In this document: one piece after another, positions 1 through 9,019 of the stretch
Position numbering within the stretch: the first letter of the stretch is position 1
Layout of the letters: every line of letters begins with the position of its first letter
From: Septoria linicola
Lineage: Eukaryota > Ascomycota > Dothideomycetes > Mycosphaerellales > Mycosphaerellaceae
Length of the DNA: 64,000 nt
Reading direction: 5' to 3'
Assembly: GCA_024114885.1 (NCBI GenBank)
Contig: CP099425.1
Coordinates: 1-64,000 of the forward strand
The notes under the pieces: model-generated
The model's input: only the letters and a program-made list of their open reading frames with translations
Told to the model about the DNA's origin: nothing
Databases searched by the model: none
Made by a program: the position numbers and the translations under genes

Positions 1-79
1 ACCCTAACCCTAACCCTAACCCTAACCCTAACCCTAACCCTAACCCTAACCCTAACCCTAACCCTAACCCTAACCCTAA
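1..79. repeat. Telomere repeat array (CCCTAA)n
   Basis: About 13 uninterrupted copies of CCCTAA occupy the very start of the window and then stop abruptly at unrelated sequence. This is the C-rich strand of the TTAGGG telomere used by filamentous fungi, so base 1 is a chromosome end and coordinates increase toward the centromere. Confidence 0.98.
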
Positions 80-299
80 TTCCTATAATAGTACCTTTCT
101 CTAAAAATACGTTCTTCTAGAAGTATATACTAAGTATCTAGTAAGTCTATATTCTAATTACTAGCTAGTAAGGTATTTCTCGATAAGTAGTTTTAACTTA
201 CTTTTCTCTACCTAGAGGCCTACGTAGACGTAGCTATCCTTTCTATTCTTCTCTTAACTAGTCTATAAACTCTAGACGTAATAGGAGCTAACTAGGTTA
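80..299. other. Telomere-adjacent sequence without recognisable feature
   Basis: AT-rich, CA/TG-depleted sequence between the telomere and the first long degenerate reading frame. I see no gene, tandem repeat or terminal repeat that can be supported. It may hold the mutated start of the frame that follows. Confidence 0.5.
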
Positions 300-3200
300 C
301 TAGTTCTTCTAGCCCTATATCTATATTAGTATACTCTATATCTCTTAGCGGACGACTAAATACTATATTCGCTAACTCTACTTTATAGTTTAGGTTAAAA
401 CCTTATATATAGGATAAGATAAGATCTAGTAGTAGTCTAATAGGTAGCCTTTTAAACGTTACTAAAACTTATATCTAAGAGTAGTACTATTATTAAGTAT
501 CGATATACTAGTATATATCCTTTAATATAGAACTCGATATAGCTTTACTTCCTAATACTTATAACGAATACTATTATTAAAGTCGAATAGGAAGCTAACT
601 AGAGACTATATAAGCTTGAAGTCGCTATAGTTTCCTATAATAAGATAGATTTTATCGTTTATAATCTCCTCGAAGTATTCTATAGACTAGCTAAGCTCGC
701 TCTCTAGAGTAGTTTATCGTATTCTAGGTTTGATCTCGTATTTAACTACTTCGAGGATATCCTTATAGAACTACTCGAATACTAGGTAGACTAGCTAAAA
801 GATAATTTAACTACGAATACGCTAGTATTTAGAGTGTTCGCTAAGCTATTAATAGGTAAGATCTATACGCCTCGTAAGATCGAAGAAGGCGTTAACTTTA
901 CTACTATATCGAAGGTATTAATAACGAAGGACGCTATTACTAAAAAGAATATAGTCTATAATATTAGTATAAAATTAGAGTTCTATCTAGTCGAACCGAG
1001 GCTCTATCTAAGCGTACTCGTACTTACGTAGAGTATTACTAAAGCTAAGTCCGATCTACTTCTTTATATCTCTAGTCTCTATTATACGTTCGTAGTAGCT
1101 CTACTAGAGAGCTAATTCGTAGTAGAGTTCTATTCCTCTAACCGCGAATCGAAGATAGTAGAGAAATATAGCTATTATTTTAATTTGCTCCTATATAATA
1201 ATACCTATTCTATAGCGAGTATAGACGACCTCGAACCTAGTAGTAAACTTATTTAAGTTCTACTATACGAAATATAAGTACTCTTCGGTCTCGATTAGCT
1301 ATACGTACGATAGGTAGTTATTAAGTATTAGCTCGAGTTCTATATAGTCTTCTTTAGTAAGCCGGGTTTATAACGAATAGTACGTTAACTAACTAATATA
1401 GTATTCCTCGTATAGTCTAAATAATTTTCTATAAGAGTCTATAAGTACTACGTAGGCTCGGCGCTTACTATATAGGTATAACTATTTAATTATATATACG
1501 TCTTAGTAGTAGCCTTTAGCCTAGCTCTAAGTAGCCTTAAGGATTACTAGGTCGAATATAAGTTCCTCTAATCTGTCGTTAGAAAAAGGATATAGTTTCG
1601 AAGAATTAGTAACCTTCTTTATAGAACTATAGAACTAAGAGTAGATAAGTCCGCCTTTAAAGAGTTTCGATCGTCGTAGAGTAAGGCTTATAAGATTATA
1701 GGCCTTATAAAGTAGATTCTACTCGTAGAATATCTATCTACTCTAAGGTAGCTCTCTATTATATATCTACTCGAGATACTTCTTAAGATAGTATCGTTTC
1801 TATATATAGACATATACTTACTCGTCGTAAGGATCTCGGTTATCGGCTAGTAATCGGTAGGATTAGGTATAAATCTCTTTACTAATATTAATAAATAGGC
1901 GTTCGCGTTAGATAACGTTAAAATCGAGAACCTACTCTAGATACGTCCTAAAGTTCTCTATCGTATAGAGTAACGTAGGATATATAAGACTTGTCTTAAA
2001 TTATAATTTCGTTCCTTTAGCTAAAAAGAATAGTTAAGGCTCTTAGAAGTTACGAAGTCTAGCTTCCTTCTCGATAATTTCAAGAATCTTACTCTATATC
2101 TCGCTAAGATATTCTAGGTATAGATAATAGGTAATCGCTCTCTATATTTTATATCCTACTCCTCTAACTAAGCGATCCTCGATCTAATATACCTTACTAT
2201 TAATATAGGTATATCGATACGTAGTAGGAAGATATTAAGTATAATAGGTATTATAGAATATATAGATAGTAGAGTAGAAGATCCTATCTAGCTAGTAGGT
2301 ATATTATTCCTTAGTAAGTAAGATAAATTTCCTAGTAGTAGTAGGTATATATAAGAAGAGGATAAAAACTAATATCTCTATCGTTTCTTTAATCCTTCTA
2401 AGATAGAAGTAGAGAATATCCTAGAGTAGATTTAACTACGATCGTAGTTATTTCGCTTCTTGATCCTCGGTATAATAATCGATATAGATATAAAGATCTA
2501 TACTAATATTCTACTTTAAAAGTAGTATAGGCTAGTAGCGAATACTCTAGCGTACGAAACTAAGATATAACGTAAATCCTAAGAAACTATCGATATCGAA
2601 AGCGATATTAGCTTTAGTAGCTAGGGTCTACTCTTTATAGAGGTATATATACTTTAGAGGAAGTCTTGTTCTATTTAGCTATAAGGATATACTATAAAAC
2701 ATTTCCTCTTATCGAGGCGCGTTATAACGTAGAAGGCGGTCGGCTATAATTCGTATTAGTATTCTAAGTAGAGAAGGGAATAAGGCGCTTCTAAAGGCTT
2801 CTAATAGCGAATAATAGTCTATATCGCCTACTTTCTCTAAATATCGAAGACGCTCTATTTTATAATCGTCTAATATATATCTATAAAATCTACCTTATAA
2901 CTACTAATATAGCTTCTTAGCTATATACTTATATAGGTCTTATAACACGTTACTACTATCGCTATCGTTATTAACTTCGCTACTCTTACTATTATCGCTA
3001 CCTAACCGATCGTAGTTTCTAGCTTTGTCGTTAGGTTAGTAGGTCGTATCTTAGTCGTCGAGGCGACCTAGGCTATTAGGCCGGTCCTAGTCGTTAGTAG
3101 GATTCTAGTCGTTAGCGCGGTCCTAGTCGTTAGCGTAGTCCTAGTCGTTAGTACGATTCTAGTCGTTAGTATAGTTATAGTCGTTAGTACGATTCTATTT

Positions 3201-4166
3201 ATTAGCGTAGTTCTAGTCGTCGACGTAGTCTCTTATATTTTCGTCTTCTAGTTTATTCTCTCTATCTAGTATACTAATAGAATAGGTATAATATATAGCT
3301 TTACTACTCTCTAGTAACTAGTCGCTAGAGCTTATAACGCTAGAGCTTATAATAGTATTATCGAACTCGGCTATTCGAACCTATAAGGAGTCTATAGAGG
3401 AAGATATATCGGTAGAGTCCTAAGTTAGTAGTATACTACTAGCTCTACTAGATATAGAAATTAGACTATACGAGAGTTCTTCGATATCTCTTAGAGAAGA
3501 GTCTACTATAGGTAGGTCTAGTACTTCTAGTAAGTTAGACTAAAGATCTACTCTATATTTATTAGATATTTTACCGTCGTAGAGATTATTATAGTCGTTA
3601 ATAGGAAGGGCGCCTTCTAAAAGCTACACGTTATTAAGATCGTCGAGAAGCAGAATATCTAGAACGTAGAGTTAGAGAGATAGTAGAGTAGGAGTTAGTT
3701 ACTCTACGATTATATTAAGATAGTAGATAATAAGATTACCTTATTATTACTAATAGGTAGTTATAGCTAAAGTACTATTCTATATAGTACGCCGTAAACG
3801 TAACTATCGCTATCGTTCTTAGTCGCGCTCTCGATATATATATACTACTTTAGCTACGACGTTAGAAGATAATAGACGACTACGTTTTAGAGGTATATTA
3901 GAATAATATTATATCTCGAAGGTAGTAGTTAGGATACGACCTTAACTTCCTAAAAGAAAATATAGGTAGCGATATAGCTAGATTTAAGAGAATTTTACTA
4001 TTACTATAGAAGGCGTATAGGTAGTATTAGGAGCTAATTAAAGTATATAGAGTAGCTACTTATAGTACTAAGAAGAATATAGAATACTCTACTAGCTAGT
4101 AGGAGTTTTAATTACTAGCTAGCTAAGTATTCTACTTCTCCTAATCTACTAGAGGTCGTCTTCTAA
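300..4166 (+). pseudogene. Very long degenerate subtelomeric protein gene, unidentified
   Basis: Read with codons starting at positions divisible by three, the plus strand stays protein-like for almost 3.9 kb. The only interruptions are TAG and TAA (plus the RIP-type substitutions expected elsewhere), as if CAG, CAA and TGG codons had been converted. The longest uninterrupted stretch is 834-1031, opened by a GTG and not by a true start. Around 3088-3231 the frame passes through an 18-bp tandem repeat that would encode a Val-Val-Ser-rich hexapeptide. Around 3740-3780 the residues LLLLIGSYSQS are faintly like a nucleotide-binding loop, but too weakly to name. Position next to the telomere and great length recall telomere-linked RecQ-type helicase genes of fungi, yet I could not find convincing helicase motifs. 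From about 3790 another frame (positions leaving remainder 2) also looks coding and continues into the repeats at 4193-4870, so a frameshift or intron is possible there. Confidence 0.55.
3088..3231 (+). repeat. 18-bp minisatellite, 8 units, in frame
   Basis: Eight successive 18-bp units with consensus TAGTCGTTAGYRYRGTYC. The period is a multiple of three and lies in frame with the surrounding degenerate gene, so it would have encoded a tandem hexapeptide. The last two units are more diverged (TATTTATTAG..., TAGTCGTCGA...). Confidence 0.85.
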
Positions 4167-4192
4167 ATAAAGGCTCTTACGAGTTAGAGCCT

Positions 4193-4336
4193 CTTTATTA
4201 TAGCCGGGCTCTTTATTATAGCTAGACCCTTTATTATAGCCGGCTTCTATATTATAGCTAAGCGCTTTATTATAGCTAGGCTATTTATTATAGCTAGGCT
4301 CTTTATTATACCTAGACCCTTTATTATACTTAGACC
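4193..4336 (+). repeat. 18-bp minisatellite, 8 units (CTTTATTATAGCY...)
   Basis: Eight 18-bp units of the form CTTTATTATAGCTAGRCY. In the frame with remainder 2 they encode a hexapeptide close to LYYSQA when TAG is read as ancestral CAG. The last unit is also the first 18 bp of the 198-bp repeat that follows, so the two arrays are physically continuous. Confidence 0.85.
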
Positions 4337-4870
4337 CGATTACGACGCTAAAAGCTACTAACTACGCGACGTAGTTATATAATAGTACTACGTCGTAGAG
4401 ACAAATAGAAGAGTACGTTTAAGAGCTCTATATACGTAGAGTATAGAGATATATATTTCTTAATAAAAAGTATCTAGTATACGACGTTACTATATTGTTC
4501 TAGAGCGTAATCGACTCTTTATTATACTTAGACCTAATTACGACGCTAAAAGCTACCGACTACGCGACGTAGTTATATAATAATACTACGTCGTAGAGAT
4601 AAATAGAGGAGTATGTTTAAGAGCTCTATATACGTAGAGTATAGAGATATATATTTCTTAATAAGAAGTATCTAGTATACGACGTTACTATATTATTCTA
4701 GAGCGTAATCGACTCTTTATTATACTTGGACCTAATTACGACGCTAAAAGCTACCGACTACGCGACGTAGTTATATAATAATACTACGTCGTAGAGACAA
4801 ATAGAAGAGTACGTTTAAGAGCTCTATTTACGTAGAGTATAGAGATATATATTTCTTAATAAGAAGTACG
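4319..4870 (+). repeat. 198-bp tandem repeat, about 2.8 copies
   Basis: Copies begin at 4319, 4517 and 4715 with CTTTATTATACTTAGACC or a one- to two-base variant. The spacing is exactly 198 bp and the sequences are nearly identical between copies, differing mostly by C/T and G/A changes. The third copy breaks off near 4870. The unit equals 66 codons and is readable in the same frame as the hexapeptide repeat, so it probably was a coding repeat at the end of the subtelomeric protein. Confidence 0.88.
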
Positions 4871-4909
4871 TAGGAATATCTAAGCCTAAACTCGAAGACA
4901 TCCTCTAGA
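4871..4909. other. Junction between subtelomeric repeat and hAT copy 1
   Basis: Forty bases that match neither the 198-bp repeat nor the complete hAT at 27819-36041. The shared hAT sequence starts with TTAGAACTAATAGC at 4910 (33623 in the complete copy). Confidence 0.6.
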
Positions 4910-5189
4910 TTAGAACTAATAGCTTATTTTTTAATTATTCTATACTAATATCTAATTATATAGATCTAGTAAACTAATATCGACTATAACTATCCTCTAG
5001 TTCTACGCTTCTAGAATTAATTAAGATAAGATTTATAGTTAGTAATCGTAGTCGGTAGTAGTTTTCCTAGTATAGTACCTTCCTATTTAGATATAGACGT
5101 AGGATCTAGTAAGTTTCTTAGTATCTCTTTAGACTCGAGGTTCTATAGGTTATAGCGTCTTAGTAAGTTTTAGTATCTTTCTAACTACC

Positions 5190-5256
5190 TACCTTTTCTT
5201 TCTTTACTTCCTTCCTCCTATCTCTATTCTTTCTTTTATTTCTTATATCGTTCTTC
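5190..5256 (+). promoter_or_regulatory. Pyrimidine-rich tract upstream of H3-like gene 1 (copy 1)
   Basis: A long CT-rich run (CTTTCTTTACTTCCTTCC and similar) about 150 bp before the H3-like frame. Such tracts are typical of fungal core promoters and 5' leaders. The same tract is at 33903-33967 in the complete element. Confidence 0.5.
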
Positions 5257-5307
5257 GATTACGACGCTCTATATAGAAGCGATAATTAAGTATCGATCCC
5301 TTTAAGC

Positions 5308-5945
5308 TCTTCTTAGCGTTTACGATCGTATAGTCTACTAAAAGTAGCTATTCTAGAGAGTACTACTTAGAAGCCTATTAAGCCTTAGAAGAAAGTTATT
5401 ATAGTAAAAACGAATACTCGTTAGAAGCGTATATCTCGTAATAGTAGGTAGAAACGTCGTATTCTTAAGTTAGGTACTATTACGCTTTATTAGATTAAGA
5501 AATTATAGAGTATAATAGAACTATATATCTAACGCCTTCTATTCTAGTAGCTTATCTACGAGATCGTTCTTACTTTTAGTAATAGGCTACGCTATTAATT
5601 AGTAGCCTTAGAATACCTCTAAGAGGTAGCTAAAGCGTTCCTTACTACTAAATTTAAGATATCTAATCTCCTAGCTATCTATATAAAGTAGGTTATACTA
5701 TAGGCTAAAGATCTATAGCTATACTATCGTATTCGTATAAGGTTTACTAGCTAGGACGGTAGTATAGTTTAGTAGAAGCGTAAGTCTACTAACTATAGAT
5801 ACTAACTATATTTCTAACCTATTATCTTAGTAGATATATAGCGAGTTCCTCTAGAGAATAGAGAGGTCGTTAGTACCTTAGGCTTTAGACTCTAAATTCT
5901 AGCCTTATACTAAAACCTTATAATTTCGACCTTACGACTATAACT
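5308..5945 (+). pseudogene. Histone H3-like gene 1, RIP-degraded (hAT copy 1)
   Basis: Second copy of the H3-fold gene described at 34021-34660. The H3 fold is read from 5404 to 5779 in one frame with TAG/TAA standing at former Gln/Trp codons. It is followed by a 51-bp GT-AG intron (5780-5830: GTAAGT at the 5' end, TTCTAAC branch-like site, TTAG at the 3' end) and a short further exon. Compared with the other copy there are extra C-to-T changes (for example TCGGAAG to TTAGAAG, TATCCG to TATCTA). The start codon is not recognisable. Presence of the same gene at the same place in two element copies shows it is a resident gene of the transposon family. Confidence 0.75.
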
Positions 5946-5992
5946 CTAAACAAATATAATATTATTAATATTCTATTACGTTCTCGCGCGAT

Positions 5993-7029
5993 ATAGTACT
6001 TCTAGTTAACTACGACTTCTTTAATCGTCTTATATAAGACGCTACTATACTTACGTCTAAATAACGCGCTCTTACTAATTAAGTATTACGTTCTCCTATT
6101 CTATTAGTATAACTTTAAATAGAGAAAGCTAGCGATTAGCCTTAAGGATAGGCTAATAATCTAATTCTTATCGATATATAAGATAGTAATAATAAAGACG
6201 CGCCTAAAGCGGATAATAATAAATACGCGCCTAAAGAGAAGAATAATAAAGACGCGCCTAAAGAGGAGAATAATAAGCCTTCTACTATAAATAGGCCTAC
6301 TACTAGTAGGAAGGGCCTTAGTAGAAAGCAGCCTATTATATAAAAAGCGCCTTATAAGATAGTAACGAAGAAGAAGAGAAGAGCTAGTCTAAAACTTACT
6401 ATAAAGAAGAAATCCTATATCCTAAAAGTATAGTCGAATACTTAGAATATAGTACGAGCTAGTAGGCTTTCTAAGAAGGCTCTAGTAGTTAGAAGAGTAA
6501 GGAAGCCTTATTACTATAAGCTAGATAGTAAGTTAAACTATAGTCAGTAAACGTAGTTAGTACGCTAATCTACTATAGTTTTAGCTCTATAGAAGATTTA
6601 GATATTTTAGAGGACTAGAGATCTACTTATTAGTAAGCTTCTCTTCTAGCGACTAGTAAGAGAGGTCGCCTATAGCTTTAAGTAGGATCTACGCTTTTAG
6701 GCTAGTATACTAGAAGCGTTATAAGAGGTAGTAGAGCTTTATTTAATAAAGGTTTTTAAGAGTATATATCCTTCTATATTACTATTTAGTAGCTTATACT
6801 AACTTATATAGGTACTAACCTCTATACTATCTATATAAAGCGAGTTACGATCTAGTAGAAGGATATAAAGCTCGTTTAGATAATACTTAGTATATAGGGC
6901 GTTATAGATAATAAGAGTTATTTAAAGTAGTATAGTACTACGTATTATATTTAGCGTAAGGAATAGCGTCTAGGCTACTTCGAGATACCTAGCTACGTAG
7001 TAGAAGCGTAGTATTAAATTATATTATAA
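5993..7029 (+). pseudogene. Histone H3-like gene 2 with long tail, RIP-degraded (hAT copy 1)
   Basis: Copy of the gene described at 34706-35727. The N-terminal tail has three 27-bp units with an APK core (an APKEE-type nonapeptide), against two in the other copy. A basic region follows, then a GT-AG intron ending at 6578, the H3 helices, a second short intron, and a C-terminal part ending at TAA 7027-7029. Stops are TAG/TAA at former Gln or Trp positions. The H3 identity rests mainly on the better preserved copy. Confidence 0.72.
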
Positions 7030-7343
7030 CTATAGCGAACGATATAAGATTACTTTCTACTTTTATACTATAAAACCTTCGTTTCCTCTTATCTCTATAG
7101 TCGGTATATATAGTCGGCGCCTATTATCCTTTTCACGTACTTAGATACTTAAAATATATAGATTTTAGTATACCTATACCTATACTCCTATAGGTACCTA
7201 CGTAGATATACGCTCTAATCTATATTTTCTAGTTATAGGTACTACCTATTAAGCTTTAGTAGGTTACCTCTCTAACCTATATCGATTACTAAGAATATAG
7301 GTTTAGACCTAACCTTACCTATACTAACCTATTCTAATATCTA

Positions 7344-7837
7344 TTCGCTTTATAAGCGTATATTCTTACGTTATAGGTTAGCGAGGTAGACCTACTTACG
7401 TAACGCCTTATTAGTAGCTACTAAGCGATCTAGCTCTATATCCTTATCTACTAGTTAGCTATATCTTATAGCCTTATTAACGTTAGGCCTGTTTTAGTTA
7501 AGATAATCTTCTAGCTCTTATTTAGCGAGCTCGTCTCGTATATATTCTACCTACGAGGCGCTATCGTTATACGATATCTTATTTCTAGAGTTCTATAGAT
7601 TACTACTCTATATAGGAGAGAAGAATTAGAATTATAAAGACTATATAGTAATATATAGAACGCTCTTAACTATCGTTAAGACTATAGACTAATTCTTATA
7701 GGTTCTAATATAGAGCGTATACGTCGTATATAAAATACCTATATACTAAGTATACTCGGTATAAGCTAGTATACTAAGATAAGGTAGTAAGGTAAGTAGC
7801 TTTTCTTTACTTCGACTATTTACTCTATACTCTTATA
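7344..7837 (+). pseudogene. Unidentified degenerate coding remnant
   Basis: Between the right terminus of hAT copy 1 and the start of similarity to hAT copy 2 lies about 490 bp that matches nothing else in the window. One plus-strand frame is protein-like if TAG is read as Gln/Trp (for example ...YEALSLYDILFLEFYRLLLY...). I do not recognise it. It may be an upstream exon of the hAT copy 2 transposase from a diverged family member, because it runs into the conserved transposase intron near 7838. Confidence 0.4.
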
Positions 7838-7958
7838 GTAAGTATAGTTAGTGCTTATTAATCGTTCTAGATCTATAGGTTTATAGTATAGGTAAACTCT
7901 AGTTCTTAGTAGATTAAGAGCTTTATAGATCTCTAAAAAGAGCGTCTAAAGAATCTAT
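7838..7958 (-). mobile_element. hAT copy 2 (inverted), segment left of Gypsy A
   Basis: The reverse complement matches the complete hAT around 29362-29485, including the tract reading GTAGGTTTATAG / GTTTATAGTATAGG and the run AGCTTTATAGATCTC. It ends exactly at CTAT 7955-7958, the target duplication of Gypsy A, and resumes at 62187. So the Gypsy nest interrupted this hAT transposase. Confidence 0.8.
7955..7958. repeat. 4-bp target-site duplication of Gypsy A (CTAT, left)
   Basis: CTAT immediately before the 5' LTR. The identical CTAT is at 62187-62190 immediately after the 3' LTR, and the flanks join into continuous hAT transposase sequence. Confidence 0.85.
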
Positions 7959-8237
7959 TAGTAAGGTAAAGGCCTACCTATATACTATACTTAGTAGTTT
8001 TAGTATAAAAGTAAGGTAGTAGCTCGTTTCTAAGATAGTAATATTTACTCTACTTAATTAATTTAATGTCCTACGGTCCTAGTATAGGCTCTTAGTCCTA
8101 GGACTACTAGTTTAAGCTCGTTACTACTAGTTAATATACGTATTATAAGACTATTACTCTCCGAACAGGTCTTGTTCTATAATAACTACTCTTATACCTA
8201 CCTAGGAGGTTAGTATTAGAGTAGTTATTATCTATTA
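7959..8237 (+). repeat. 5' LTR of Gypsy A
   Basis: 279 bp, beginning TAGTAAGG (TG altered to TA by RIP) and ending TCTATTA. It is nearly identical to five other LTRs of the same family in the window (25315, 46520, 48362, 61310, 61908), with differences mainly C/T and G/A. Confidence 0.93.
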
Positions 8238-9019
8238 ATAGAGCCGAAGGTAGGGCTATCTCTTCTCTCTTATACTAGGACTAGAAGCGTAGAGGGTAGA
8301 AGATAGTCTTAAAGCGAGAACTAATATACTATAAATATTAGTAAAAGGCCTAAAGAAGCCTATATAAGAGGCGACTTAAAGGGCTATAATAACGTAGAAG
8401 CCTCTAGAATATAGATATCGCTCTAACCTAGAAAAGTTATAAACCTCTAGTACTCCTTAGTACGGATCTATTTAGTAATTATCGTATAGATAGTAGAGCG
8501 ACTTACTATATCGAAGATTTACTTAGGGTCTCTATACCTATAATAGTCTTCGATTAGACTCCGGTTTAGCGTGAAAACGCTCTCGTTTAGATAGCGTAGA
8601 GGCTATAGAATAGGCTAGACCCTTCTAGGTAATCTCGTATTCTCTAGTATATAGAACGCTTAGAATAAGCTCTAGTACGGCGTTAGATACTAATCGTTTA
8701 GCTAAGGATACTAATTACGTCTAAGACCTCGAACCCGGTATATAGTATAGGCTAACGTAATATTATACTACTATAGTTATATAGCGAATTACCTAAATAA
8801 GTAAGATAGACGCGCCTAGCTATAAACGGTCGAACTATATAACACGATATACCTTACTTATTAGGTATAATTAATATAGCTCTAGTATTATAAGAAAAGT
8901 TTAACGTTTACCTTTAGATAGCTAATAAATTTAGACTCTTATATTTTAGTTATCGTTTTAAATAATAACTATATTTTATTTAAAAACCTAATTAAGGAGA
9001 GTATAATATACTCTTAGAA
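8238..9019. other. Gypsy A untranslated leader
   Basis: About 780 bp between 5' LTR and the first protein-like frame. A primer binding site should start at 8238 (ATAGAGCCGAAGG...), but I cannot assign the tRNA. It holds the first copy of the near-palindromic AGTTATC...GATAACT-type motif at about 8946-8972. The same leader is at 25605-26392 (C) and about 60540-61309 reversed (D). Confidence 0.6.
8946..8972. repeat. Near-palindromic motif, site 1 of Gypsy A
   Basis: TTAGTTATCGTTTTAA followed by ATAATAACTAT. The arms were TAGTTATCGTTT and its complement, and the better preserved copy in C (26320-26343) is almost a perfect palindrome. See also 12084, 23453 and 61760. Confidence 0.6.

Larger units (their letters stand above)
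4910..7343 (+). mobile_element. hAT transposon copy 1, right part with right terminus
   Basis: This stretch aligns along its whole length with 33623-36041, the right third of the complete hAT element, at nearly constant offset. It ends at 7343 in ACCTATTCTAATATCTA, a RIP-altered form of the complete element's right terminal inverted repeat ACCTATTCCGACGTCTA. The left two thirds (transposase side) are missing. It contains a pyrimidine-rich promoter-like tract and both histone H3-like genes. Differences from the other copy are mostly C-to-T and G-to-A, as RIP predicts. Confidence 0.85.

Noticed and set aside
265..300. Left inverted repeat of hAT copy 1 (TAGACGTAATAGG...)
   Set aside because: Similarity is limited to about ten bases with a gap, and the sequence that follows does not match the left end of the complete hAT.
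834..1031. 65-codon open frame as an independent gene
   Set aside because: It starts at a GTG, has no promoter-like context, and is simply the longest stop-free stretch of the much longer mutated frame 300-4166.
3740..3780. Walker A of a telomere-linked RecQ helicase
   Set aside because: The residues IGSYSQS lack the GK[ST] of a P-loop, and no DEAH or later helicase motifs could be recognised downstream in any frame.
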